This document shows positions 43,786 through 54,470 of a stretch of DNA of 64,000 bases, piece after piece. The notes under the pieces are model-generated. The model did not search any database, had not been told where the DNA came from, and saw only the letters and a program-made list of their open reading frames with translations. Within the stretch, counting starts at the first letter, position 1. The number at the start of each line of letters is the position of its first letter. The stretch lies in the NCBI GenBank assembly GCA_014529385.2, contig CM043948.1, positions 23,862,451 to 23,926,450 of the forward strand. Direction: 5' to 3'. The position numbers and the translations under genes were made by a program. Source of the DNA: Adiantum capillus-veneris. Taxonomy: Eukaryota > Streptophyta > Polypodiopsida > Polypodiales > Pteridaceae.

Positions 43786-44119
43786 AGCTCCAACTATCCT
43801 CAGGGAAACTTCAGAGGGAACGAGCTACTAGATGGTTTGATTAGTCTTTCGCCCCTATACCGAAGTCTGGCGAACAATTTGCACGTCAGTATCGCTACGA
43901 GCCTCCACCAAAGTTTCCTCTGGCTTCGCCCTGCTCAGGCATAATTCACCATCTTTCTGGTCCCAGCAGGTACGCTCCCACTCAAACCTTTCACAGAAGA
44001 TCACGGTTGATCGATGGTGCACCCCCGAGGGGGATCCCACCTGTCAGGTTACTTGCACCTCCGCGGGTTTGCCACCCCCTGGCTTGCGTACATGTTAAAC
44101 TCCTTGGTCCGTGTTTCAA
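43786..44119 (-). rRNA. Degraded fragment of 25S/26S rRNA (antisense in this orientation)
   Basis: Read on the - strand it contains GAAACACGGACCAAGGAG at its start, then ACGTGCAAATTG..., TATAGGGGCGAAAGACTAAT, CATCTAGTAGCT and GATAGTTGGAGCTC, all hallmark words of domain II of plant large-subunit rRNA, in the correct order and spacing. Many substitutions (mostly transitions) and sharp loss of similarity at both ends show a short, old, non-functional insertion rather than an rDNA unit. Boundaries are by eye. The flanks on both sides are unrelated AT-rich DNA. Confidence 0.85.
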
Positions 44120-44517
44120 ACTTAAAATCTCTTTGATATCTCAAATGAAATACAAAAGGATAAAGATAAGTCTGCAGATGTCACTTAACTTTTTAAACCT
44201 CTTGTGTAACTTCAACTTGAATGGCTTACAGCCTGTACGTGTTTGAATCACATAAAATACTTCCAAATTCCAATAGTAACAATTGTAGTCATTTCACATG
44301 AGAAAGACAATAATCTTTTACATCTCATCATATGACTATCAATTTCAACAGATCTTTCTATCCAAAAAGGGATGTTCTATTACATGCACTTTAGCGTGCA
44401 AGCAAAGCTACTCTACCCCATTTTGGACTCTCTCACTACAAAACGCGGTAAATGACCGCGACAAACTTTGAGAAAGTTTTATAGTGATTGTGATGCTTCT
44501 GAAGAAGATACAATGCA

Positions 44518-44519
<2 letters not shown>
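44120..44519. other. No gene seen
   Basis: Non-repetitive AT-rich spacer between the rRNA fragment and the microsatellite cluster. Confidence 0.5.
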
Positions 44520-44593
<74 letters not shown>

Positions 44594-44732
44594 CAAAAGG
44601 GAGAGAGAACGAGAGAGAAGGACGTTACTGAAGGAAATTAGGAAAAAAAAGAGATGGATAGATTGAAATGGTGCTACCTAACATAAATACGCAGGGATGG
44701 AAGAAGGGAGAGCAAGAGATAGAGACAAAGGG

Positions 44733-44799
<67 letters not shown>

Positions 44800-44939
44800 G
44801 GGGGGGGGGGAGGGAGTGAGAAAAGGAAAAAAGAAACGAGAGAGAAGGAAAAGACATAAAGAGAGATAGTGTTTGAGATGGATAGGGACAAGAAGAGAGA
44901 GTGGATAGTTGGAGGTTGAAAGGTACAACAACAAGAAGT

Positions 44940-45010
<71 letters not shown>

Positions 45011-45075
45011 AAACCCTAAGAAAATTATGGAGAGAGATAGAGATGGATAGATAGAAACAATGCTACCTATGTTAG

Positions 45076-45151
<76 letters not shown>
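44520..45151. repeat. Microsatellite cluster: (AG)n, G22, (AG)n, (CA)n(TA)n
   Basis: (AG)n at 44520-44590, 44735-44788 and 44941-45007; an uninterrupted run of 22 G at 44789-44810; (CA)n 45078-45140 leading into (TA)n 45141-45151. Each is long and nearly pure. Copia2 sits at the end of the last array. Confidence 0.95.
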
Positions 45152-45378
45152 TGTTGGAATTAGGGTTGCAGAGAAACACACACAGCTTGGAGAAGACGAA
45201 GGAAGCTCAAGGCACACAATAGAGAGTGTATTCCTTAGTGTGCAATGGAAAGATAGATAGCCCTAGAGTGATGGGCGTATATACAATGCACGGGGGAAAA
45301 AACCTCCTAAAGAGGGAAAAAATGCCCCGGCGGTCCTAGTGTGTTCACACACATCACTACCACATGTATATGGTAAGA
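45152..45378 (-). repeat. copia2 3' LTR (227 bp)
   Basis: Read on the - strand it starts TCTTACCATAT (canonical TG changed to TC) and ends CTAATTCCAACA. A PPT-like run AGGGGGGATT (45379-45390, - strand) abuts it. Confidence 0.9.
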
Positions 45379-45453
45379 AATCCCCCCTGGAGTGATGCGG
45401 TGAACGAGAGCTGGCACATGAGTAAAGGGAAGTGCCATGCCCTGAGGATAGGA

Positions 45454-46299
45454 TCAGTCCACAAAGGGGAGTAAGCCCAAAGCTTTGCGGAAAGCTTCAA
45501 GCTTCTCACGAGACAATGCCTTTGTGAAAAGATCTGCAAGGTTGTCCTGTGTTGGCACATAAGCCAAGCTGATCTCTCCTGCTGAGAGCCTCTCCCTGAC
45601 ATAGTGGTAATGCACCTCAATGTGCTTTGTGCGAGCATGAAAAACTGGGTTCCTCGCAACTGCCAATGCGCTCTGACTGTCAGTGTAGATAGTGTTGGCA
45701 GTGTCCTGTCCAACACCCAAGTCAGCCATAAGGCGTCTGAGCCATACACACTCAACCGTAGCTGTGAAGACTGCCCTGTACTCAGCCTCACAACTCGAAG
45801 TGGCCACAGTAGGTTGCTTCTTGCTCAACCATGATATACATGAACTGCCAAGCATGAAACAAAAACCACTTGTGGACACTCGCGTGTCAAAACAACCAGC
45901 CCAATCTGAGTCCGAAAAAGCATGTAAGTCTGGCGGCAATGATCCCCCCTTGGGATAAAACAAGCCAAGATGTAAACTGCCACTAAGGTAGCGGAAAATC
46001 CTCTTGACAGCCTGCCAATGCTTAGACCCTGGGCTATGCATAAATCTGCTGACCTGCGAGACTGCAAACTGAATATCTGGCCTCGTGTTGCATACATAAA
46101 TGAGGCAGCCAACAGCAGTTTGGTAAAGAGTGACATCAGCAGGATCGCCAGCATCATGTAGACTCAACTTCAAACCTGTTTCCATGGGAGTGGCAATAGG
46201 TTTGCAATCCTCAAGTCCAAACTTACATAGCAATGTCTCTATGTAACTTTTCTGACACAAGGCAATACCACCATCACACTGCTTAAACTGTATACCCAA
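45454..46299 (-). pseudogene. copia2 RT C-terminus and RNase H
   Basis: Starts after a frame change, with LGIQFKQCDGGIAL. Reads the RT thumb and YSGS-type region, then RNase H with DSDWAG, SCEAEYRA, TDSQSAL, KHIEVHYHYVRE and ADLFTKALS, the usual copia C-terminus. It was originally the end of the same polyprotein as the next entries. Confidence 0.88.
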
Positions 46300-46697
46300 T
46301 GATGCAACAGCCCCAAATCTTTCATCTTGAAAGTAGCATTCAAATCAGCCTTAAATTCAGCAATATGTCTCTCATTTGGTCCAGTGATCAGCAAATCATC
46401 AACATAAAGAACCACAATGAGAAATACATCATCCTCACTCTTTACATACAATGTGCTTTCTGTTGGACTGTTACGAAAGCCTCGTTTAACCAAATGAGTG
46501 TCAGCTTTCTCATACCAAGCACGAGGAGATTGCTTCAACCCATACAAAGCCTTCTTACATTTGCACACTTTGTCCTCTTGTCCTTTTATGACAAAACCGC
46601 GAGGCTGCGTTACATAAACTTCCTCAAATATGTCACCATTCAAGAAAGCAGTAACAATGTTTGATTGATGTACATCCCAACCAAAATGAGCTGCCAA
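46239..46697 (-). pseudogene. copia2 RT palm segment
   Basis: AAHFGWDVHQSNIVTAFLNGD, ALYGLKQSPRAWYEK and catalytic VLYVDDLL are present. The segment begins in the middle of the RT because the preceding part is deleted, and ends MKDLGLLHH before a frame change. The open frames on the two sides overlap slightly in the wrong frames. Confidence 0.85.
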
Positions 46698-48988
46698 TGC
46701 ACATAATCTATGCCTTTTTGTTGTGCATAACCCTTTGCAACAAGTCGAGCCTTATGGCGATCGATCTCACCATCCGGCTTGCGTTTCAACTTGTAAACCC
46801 ACTTCGTACCAATGGCCTTTTTGCCAGGAGGCAAATCACATAAAGTCCATGTGTCATTCTCTATAAGTGCATCATATTCTGATTTCATGGCAGCAATCCA
46901 ATTTTCTGAATTCTGTGCTTCATCAAAAGACAGAGGCTCCTCAACATCATGTAAACTAGACACAGCCAAAGCATAACAATCTGATGCATAAGATGCATGG
47001 CGAGAGCCTGAACGAGTACGACTAGATAAAGGTGCATCCAATTTACTGTCACGCAAAGTGTGCACCAGCCATTTTGGCATACCTCTAGCCTGCTCATTTT
47101 CAGCCCTTTCCTCATCAAGTACATCATGTACATCTGCATCAGTAATAGGCTGTTCTAAAACATTTTCAGAAACCCCCATAGGCTGTACATTTGCCTCATT
47201 GGAACTTACATTCGTATTTCCACCACTGAAAAGAGGCAACAAAGTGTCATAAATGTCCTGTGAGCTTACATTACTGTCTCTAGTACATGACAGCAAGGGT
47301 TGAACAGAATCTTCCACAAACACTACATCCCGTGAAACCAGAATACGTTTTGTTTGCGGATGATACAACCTGTAACCTTTGCTTTCAGCACTATAACCAA
47401 CAAAAATACATTTGACAGCCTTATCATCCAATTTTCTGCGCTGCACTTGTGGCACCAAAGCATATGCCAAACAGCCAAAAACACGCATGTGCTCAATAGA
47501 AGGTTTTCTATCATGCCATGCTTCATATGGAGTAATAGACTGCAAAGCTTTCGTAGGACACCTGTTAAGTACATAAGTGGCACACATGATGGCCTCAAGC
47601 CAAAAAGAATGCGGCAAAGCCTGACTTTTGACCATACATCGTGCCATTTCCGTTAGTGACCTGTTTTTCCTCTCAGCAACACCATTTTGCTGAGGTGTAT
47701 AAGGCACTGTACATTGGTGTTTTATCCCACGACTAGCCAGAAATGCATTAAATTCATGAGACATATACTCCCCCCCTCGATCGGAACGGAGGGTGCCCAT
47801 AGTACATTTTGAGACATTTTCAGCCATAGCCAAAAATTGTTTGAAGCACATAAAAACTTCGGACTTTGCTTTAAGCGGAAATACCCATGCATGCCTGGAG
47901 TAATCATCAATGAAAGTCACGAAGTATAGGTAATTGCCCAAAGACGGAGTTTGTATGGGCCCACAAACGTCACTATGCACAAGCTGCAACCTGCATGTGG
48001 CCCTAACTGAACCATCCTTTGGAAACTTAGAACGCTGCATTTTACCCAGAATACAGCCTTCACAAACATGTTTGATAGGTGCTTCAAGAGGCGGCAAAGA
48101 AGCAACCATATCAGATTTCTGCAAACGCAGCAAACTGGCAAAATTCAGATGACCAAAACGTGCATGCCAAAGTTTTGCATCTGAAATAGCCCTTGAATCT
48201 GCAACAGCATTTGCAAAATTTTGTCCACACTTGTCATACAAAGTGAGCTTATACAGCCCACGGCACAAAAGCCCAGATGCAACAATTTCATCACCAAAAC
48301 TGAGATCATGAACTGTACATCTGTCATCCACAAATTTGACTACAAGTCCAAGTCTAGCAAGTGCGGATACAGACAATAGATTCTTCTTGATCCCAGGTAC
48401 ATAAAGTGCATCAACAAGTGTGAAGGAACTGCCATTAGCAGCAGTGAGCACAATCTTTCCAACTCCCTGAACTGGATAAGAGGCGTTGTTGGCACAAGTG
48501 ACTGAATTCCCATGAGGGACAGACTCGAGAGAGGTAAACAATTCACGATGTGAGGTAATGTGCTTTGTAGCACCACTGTCGAAATACCACACATGTGAAT
48601 CTGCAGCAAATGACAAGCATGCATCATGGACAGCAGGATTGTAAGTGCACTCTGCGCTAAAAGCCCATTCTGCATCAACATCAGCATCACAATCTCCTTT
48701 CACAGAAGACTCAACAATGGCTGCATTTGTAGTGGAACCAGCATTTGCAGTGGAACCACCCTCTTTCTTCTTAGCCTCTTTGGCCTTCAACTTAGGACAC
48801 GACTTGATCAAGTGATCATTGGCTTTACAATAATGGCAACGCATCTTCTTTTTGCCCTTATCACCAAAATTGCCAGACGAAGTGCTGCCAGCAGAAGCAT
48901 TAGGAACAGAAATTTTGCCACTCGCAGCAGAACCATAAGAAGTGGCTGCATTACTGTTACCACCCTTTCTTTGAGAAGCAATAAAAGC
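46640..48988 (-). pseudogene. pol: copia2 Pol N-terminal part: zinc knuckle, protease, integrase, start of RT
   Basis: In frame with Gag across a TAG at 48989-48991. Reads CHYCKANDHLIKSC (CX2CX4HX4C), protease FDSGATKHI, integrase HARFGHL ... CEGCILGK, HSDVCGP, RSDRGGEY, NGVAERKN, then the RT start WVYKLKRKPDGE and VAKGYAQQKGIDY. There a deletion of about 15-20 codons, compared with the copia1 RT (the APVVKMTTLR region), fuses to the next part in the wrong frame. Confidence 0.9.
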
Positions 48989-49687
48989 CTATTCAACTGC
49001 ACGCTGCCTAGTCCTGTTTTTTCTAGAAAGTGACTCTTGCAACAGCAATGTGCATAATGCATCAAACTTGACAACTTCAGGATTTCCTTGGGTCATCAGT
49101 GTCCAAGTACTAGCAAAAGTCTGGTAGGAATCTGGTAAGGCATCAAGAACAGTCTGCACAAGGGAACTGTCAGAAATGACTTCACCTGCAGAAATGAGTT
49201 GCTCATTGATATCCTTGACACTAGCAAGGAAAGTGTCCATATCATCTTCCTCATGCATAATCTTTGACTCTAGCTCTTTACGCAGCAAAGCAATTTTAGC
49301 CTCATTGCGGCTTGCATAAAGACCTGCTAGAATATCCCAAGCCTGTTTTGCAGATTTTGCTGAACGGATGTGAGGAATAATGGTGCGCTTCACAGACAAC
49401 GCAATCAATGCATGAGCCTGCGCATCCTTAACATCCCAACGAGCTTGTTCTGCTGTAGGCAAAACAACTCTAACAGCTGCAATCCTTGCAGCAAGACCTG
49501 CAACATCCTCAATATCGCCTACATCTTCAGAACCAGGACGTACATCAATGCCCTGCACAATGTTCCAGACACCTTTTGACACAAGAACGTGTTGCATCAT
49601 ATAAGCCCACATAGGGTAGTTGTCCCCATCCAACCTGTCCTCAGCAGCAAACATCTTGAACACATCTGTGTTGTTGTTGTCAGCCAT
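48989..49687 (-). CDS. gag: copia2 Gag
   Basis: Starts at ATG 49685-49687 in a good plant context (ACCATGGC) and reads MADNNNTDVF, RLDGDNYPMWAYMM, then a typical Gag helical region with AWDILAGLY and DMDTFLASVKDINEQL. It ends at TAG 48989-48991 just before the basic linker and knuckle; beyond the stop the same frame continues into Pol for about 780 codons. Whether the TAG is a mutation (CAG or GAG to TAG) or a used readthrough codon cannot be told from one copy. Confidence 0.85.
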   Translation of the reverse strand: MADNNNTDVFKMFAAEDRLDGDNYPMWAYMMQHVLVSKGVWNIVQGIDVRPGSEDVGDIEDVAGLAARIAAVRVVLPTAEQARWDVKDAQAHALIALSVKRTIIPHIRSAKSAKQAWDILAGLYASRNEAKIALLRKELESKIMHEEDDMDTFLASVKDINEQLISAGEVISDSSLVQTVLDALPDSYQTFASTWTLMTQGNPEVVKFDALCTLLLQESLSRKNRTRQRAVE

Positions 49688-50035
49688 GGTAAATGCTGCA
49701 CCTGATGTGAAAACTGCCCGAAAATAGGAGAAATGGAGCGGGAACAACTTGTGCTATATAGCACAAACCGTAGAAGACTATAAGGCACCTGTTATGCAGA
49801 AAACGGCACTGACAGAAAATCTGCACAAAATGACGAAATAACCTGTGCAGTACTGCCCGTAGTGGAAACGGAGGCCGAAATGAGCCCAAATCAAAATTCT
49901 GAGCAGACCGAGCTCTTCGAGCTCGCCCAAAATATTTGTCGACCTGCGAACGCTTGCCAAAGCTCATTGAAATCGGAGAAAGTGAGCAGGCGTGTGCTGG
50001 AGCAGCTGGCGACTAAGCCCGGGAGGACGTGACCT
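49688..50035 (-). other. copia2 untranslated leader
   Basis: About 350 bases between Gag ATG and the primer site. The segment at 49870-49927 resembles the copia1 leader (8030-8095): shared GAGCTCG(A/T)AG(A/G)GCT and GCTCAGAATTT words on the - strand. Confidence 0.75.
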
Positions 50036-50047
50036 GCTCTGATACCA
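50036..50047 (-). other. copia2 primer binding site, tRNA-iMet
   Basis: TGGTATCAGAGC on the - strand, two bases inside the 5' LTR. Confidence 0.95.
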
Positions 50048-50049
50048 AT

Positions 50050-50276
50050 TGTTGGAATTAGGGTTGCAGAGAAACACACACAGCTTGGAGAAGACGAAGG
50101 AAGCTCAAGGCACACAATAGAGAGTGTATTCCTTAGTGTGCAATGGAAAGATAGATAGCCCTAGAGTGATGGGCGTATATACAATGCACGGGGGAAAAAA
50201 CCTCCTAAAGAGGGAAAAAATGCCCCGGCGGTCCTAGTGTGTTCACACACATCACTACCACATGTATATGGTAACA
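50050..50276 (-). repeat. copia2 5' LTR (227 bp)
   Basis: Read on the - strand it begins TGTTACCATAT and ends CTAATTCCAACA. Nearly identical to 45152-45378. Confidence 0.95.
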
Positions 50277-50700
<424 letters not shown>

Positions 50701-50719
50701 TTTTTGTTGAGTTTCGCAT

Positions 50720-51428
50720 ATGCTTGCATTGGGGTAATCAATGTAGCCTCCCCCCTGCATATTAAAACATTGCAAGACTTTGTGGATATAATCCACGCTT
50801 TTGATCGCGCGCATACTAAGAAAGTGATTTGCATCTTAAATCCTTCATAGCAAACTATGTGCTAAGTGACTTTTTCAAGATGGAGATCTCGTCTTTGGAC
50901 TTTCGGGCAATGAGCATATCATCAACATAAAGTATTAAGATGATAAGCTGAACGATCTTTCATCGTTCAACTTTTGAGTAGACAAGCAGTGATCTTCCTC
51001 GCTCCTTTTATACCGTTGGGACTATATGTACTTGTCAAACTTTATGTACCATTGCCTTCAGCCTTGTTTTAGGCCTTACAATGCCCTACACAATCCACAA
51101 ACCAGTTATGAATTGGTAAGATTCTCAAGTTTGACTCCAAACCCTATGGTTGTTTCATTTGGACATCCTCATCAAGATCTTTGTGAAGAAATGATATCTT
51201 CACATCCATTTGGAACAGTTCCATGTCCTTAGTGGCTACTAGTCCAAGCATGAGATGCACTATAGTCATCTTGACCATTAGAGAACATATTTCATTGAAA
51301 TCCACGCCTTTCTTTTGCTTGAAACCCTTAGCAACCAATCTAGCCTTGTACTTAGGCTGGGGATTCTTTGGCGTGTACTTCTTCTTATGTACCCATTTGC
51401 AAGACAATGCTTGTTTGCCCTTAGGCAA
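50720..51428 (-). pseudogene. copia3 RT fragment
   Basis: The best part (51144-51428) reads SCKWVHKKKY, ARLVAKGFKQKKGVDFNE and MDVKISFLHKDLDEDVQM, matching copia RT up to FLHGDL. Further 3' (50720-51140) words for YGLKQ-type and memory of RNase H are scattered among stops. Confidence 0.75.
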
Positions 51429-51440
51429 CTCCGTTAGTTC

Positions 51441-52608
51441 TCAAGTCTCAATTTTCATGATTGGGTTATACTCATATTGCATTGCCCGCTCCCACTTCAC
51501 GCTATTTTCCATCTCAATAGCCTCATGGTAGCAAGTAGGCTCTTTGTAGTTAGTGACCAATAGGTAGTCTAATCCTGGTTGAAATCGCTTAAGGGAACGT
51601 GATACACGTGTAGATTTCTTCACTGCCTGACTGGATTTTGTTCTCTCCGGAGTACTATGAGCGATAGGTACATCGCTAGAAGACTGAGTTGTTTGTGTAA
51701 CTGGACTTGAGGCTATGTCCTCAAATCTCACTCTGCGATACTCAACCTATTTCACGTGTTGTCTGTGCATCTTTGATTTATTAAAGATCACTTCTGAGTT
51801 GTGAATAACTCTTTGAAATTTTGGGTGCCATAGATGATAACCCATCTCACTATCTATAGAGTAGCCAACAAAGTTGCATTTGTGTGACTTGGGGTCCAGC
51901 TTCTTTCTAAGCTCTTTAGGCACGGAGAATGCCTCGCATCCAAACACATGTAATATGTCATTAAAAACCTTCTTGCCTGTCCACATCTCTTGCAAAATCT
52001 TGTAGCACAATGGTGTACTAGGTGACCTACTGATTATATGCACCATTGTCATAATAGCCTCTCCCCAAAACTATTCAGGTAGGTTTTCAATAGATAGCAT
52101 GGAAGGGACCTGCTCTTGAATAGTCACATTCATGCACTCAACAATCCCATTATAAGTAGGTGTGTACGACGTAATAAAGTACTTCTAATGCCATGTTTTC
52201 TACAGCAGTCCTGAAATTAAGAGGATACATATTCTCCCCCGTTGTCAGTACGGTGTAATAAATTTCTTCCTAATGCCACGTTTGGCAAAGAAGACCTTAA
52301 ATTGAGAGGATACATATTCTCCCACGTTGTCAGTATGTCTTCAGCTTCTTGCCTCACTTGTTTTCTACCATAGCTAGAAACTTTTGGAAGACGCTAAAGA
52401 CTTCATCTTTCCTCTTCAAGAGGTAGACCCGCAATTTTGGAGTAGACTCATCTATGAAAGTCAGGAAATATAATGCTCCCCTAGAGACGTGCGGCATAGG
52501 TCCACATACATCACTATGAACCAAATCTAGAGGACTTCTTATCCAATGGTGATGAGGTAAGCCTAGTTTGTTTCCCATGTATGCAATGCTAACACAAACT
52601 AAAATCAA
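51441..52608 (-). pseudogene. copia3 integrase and linker fragments
   Basis: 52354-52608 reads SPLDLVHSDVCGPM (integrase D motif) and FLTFIDESTPK; 51747-52052 reads IISRSPSTPL, HVFGCEAF, KCNFVGYS (C-terminal integrase region). 51441-51731 is the linker to RT with YHEAIEMENSVKWERAM. A local duplication of about 85 bases lies at 52180-52345 (gaggatacatattctccc occurs twice), inside the integrase core region. Confidence 0.75.
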
Positions 52609-53063
52609 AATAATTTAACATAGGGATATAGAAAAAATGCTTAACTTATTCATTCTCTTCTGACTCATATGAACACACCAGCTATGCTATAACTTAGTAG
52701 AAGGCAACTCGGCTACATAGATAGAGTTCTCTTTCACGAAAGAGACATACAAGGAATATATTGAGCTATACTTTTGGCCTTTGAGCATGACCAAGTTACA
52801 TTTTTTGATCATCCGAGAACCATTTCCAAACACTGTAGTGTATCCAAGATAATCAATCTATCATGTTCAAACTAGACTCTTAGCTGGCTTTGGCACATGT
52901 TTGACACCTCGCAACATGAACTCAGTATCATTGCACATACACAAATTCACATCTCTAATGCCACATATCTCAAGCTAATGAGAATCACCTAGTGTAATTG
53001 AACCATGTGTAGAAGCATAATTGGAGAACCATTCCTTGTGAGGAGTAACATGAAAACTGACAC

Positions 53064-54051
53064 TTATGTGCATACTATGCACTTATGTGCATAGTATTTG
53101 TAAAGAGATAACAACACGTTTGGACTCAAATCAATAGTAAATACCGGTACATCCGATAGTTGTAGCACGTCAAGAACAACATCCACATGGGGTGACTCAA
53201 AAACATTGAGCTCTTCTATCTTCACAATGGCCTTAGGAGGTGCAGAAGTTATGACAATGACTTTACCCTTCTCTCTTTGCAACAAATGACAATCTTTTTT
53301 CATGTGTCCTTTCTTGTGATAATGGTAGCATTCAATGTTTCCCGTGTCACGTCCATGGTTCTTGCTATGTGCATTCTTGCAATCTGAGAGAGAGATCGCG
53401 ATTGCGACTATGACCTCTCTACCTTTGATTGTTCCTCTGGGTACTTCCACTTGCCATATACGCATCATCATGGCCACTAGTGTCAAAAGACTGACTTTGA
53501 ATGTAAACACTAGTAACATCATTGAAAACAAGCTTGCCCTTATGGATTAAATCACTAATGGCAATGTTAAAAGTGTCCCATGGTGTACACAAAAGGCATA
53601 GAATTAAAACGGCTTTCATTTTATTATCGAAATTAATCCTCTTTGATGTCAACTAAGTAAACACAATGTTAAACTCGTTCAGATGTGAACCGACTCTGCT
53701 ACCTTCTTTCATGTTAAGAAACATAAGCTTCTTCATCAGAAACACTTTGTTTGGTACACTCTTCCCATCCCATGTTGAGCATAAAGACTCCCGCAGTTCT
53801 TTAGCATTGGTCTTGTCTATAATCATGAAGAGTATAAAATCACCAAGATGCAACCTAATAGTTGACATGACACGAGCATCAAGCTCCTCCCACTGATCAT
53901 CACTGTATTAACGCTGTCTGCGCTCTTTCAATGGCGCTATAAGTTTTTTGTTGATTATTAGAATATCAAGGATTCTATGCTTCCATATAATGAAATTTGT
54001 GCCATCAAACTTCTTAATGTAGTAATCTTCTTTCGCAAAAGATCCATCCAT
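53064..54051 (-). pseudogene. gag: copia3 Gag
   Basis: From ATG 54049-54051: MDGSFAKED, KKFDGTNFIIWKHRI; then DKTNAKELRESLCSTW and MKEGSRVGSHLNEFN; then the knuckle CYHYHKKGHMKKDC in which the second cysteine is Tyr. Three or more frame breaks. Closest in the window to copia1 Gag (KLDGTNFPLWKK, MKEGTPMSNHLNEFN). Confidence 0.8.
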
Positions 54052-54228
54052 ACTGACAAGAGCTAATTGCAAGAGAGTAATGCTAAGAACTTGTGGAAAA
54101 AAATTTGACAAAAAATTTCGATAGAGTCTCTGCAAAAGATCCATCCATACTGACAAGAGCTAATTGCAAGAGAGTAATGCTAAGAACTTATGGAAAAAAA
54201 TTTGACAAAAACTTTCGATAGAGTCTCT
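54035..54228. repeat. 97-bp tandem duplication spanning the copia3 Gag start codon
   Basis: The segment starting GCAAAAGATCC at 54035 recurs at 54132, 97 bases on, with one or two changes (acttg/actta, aaaatt/aaactt). It duplicates the start codon (on the - strand) and part of the leader. Confidence 0.9.
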
Positions 54229-54470
54229 GCACGAATATTTTAATTACAACTAAAAACTCAACAAAATCACTACAATGTCAATGTAAAAGAGTTCTCTAAG
54301 CAAACTAGAGGATTTGCGAGAAAAATCTCGCAAAGTCTCCTTTGTATACAAAGATCAAAATCTAAAAGAAAACTCAATAAATCAACACATAAACTATAAA
54401 CATAGTGTTGATAGAGCATAAAGTCACATATACAACAGGACTGTCGAAAGATTGCCAAATTGGCATCAAA

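Larger units (their letters stand above)
45152..50276 (-). mobile_element. copia2: young but defective Ty1/copia element
   Basis: LTRs of 227 bp at 45152-45378 and 50050-50276 are identical by eye except one base two positions from the terminus. It has a tRNA-iMet primer site and a PPT. Gag-pol is on the - strand in copia order. The element is 5.1 kb. Breaks: one in-frame TAG, one deletion with frame change inside RT, and one more frame change after YVDD. Both flanks are microsatellite, and no clean TSD can be read because of it. Confidence 0.94.
50701..54470 (-). mobile_element. copia3: heavily decayed Ty1/copia element, LTRs not found, 5' end cut by gypsy3
   Basis: On the - strand, copia fragments occur in gag-to-RT order from right to left: Gag start at about 54051; a Gag core (53653-53868); the knuckle CYHYHKKGHMKKDC (about 53335-53295); integrase pieces (52354-52608, 51747-52052); a linker (51441-51731); and RT (51144-51428). 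RT-like text continues broken to about 50720. Frameshifts and stops are frequent and the integrase core is partly duplicated or lost. The 3' LTR is not recognisable and the 5' LTR region is replaced by gypsy3. It is the oldest of the copia elements here. Confidence 0.85.

Noticed and set aside
44408-45260. Open frames of up to 180 codons in the GA/CA cluster
   Set aside because: Compositional artefacts of the microsatellites; no homology and no conserved start.
45152-50276. A 5-bp target-site duplication for copia2
   Set aside because: The left flank ends TATAT and the right flank begins CACAC. No match can be claimed in microsatellite DNA.
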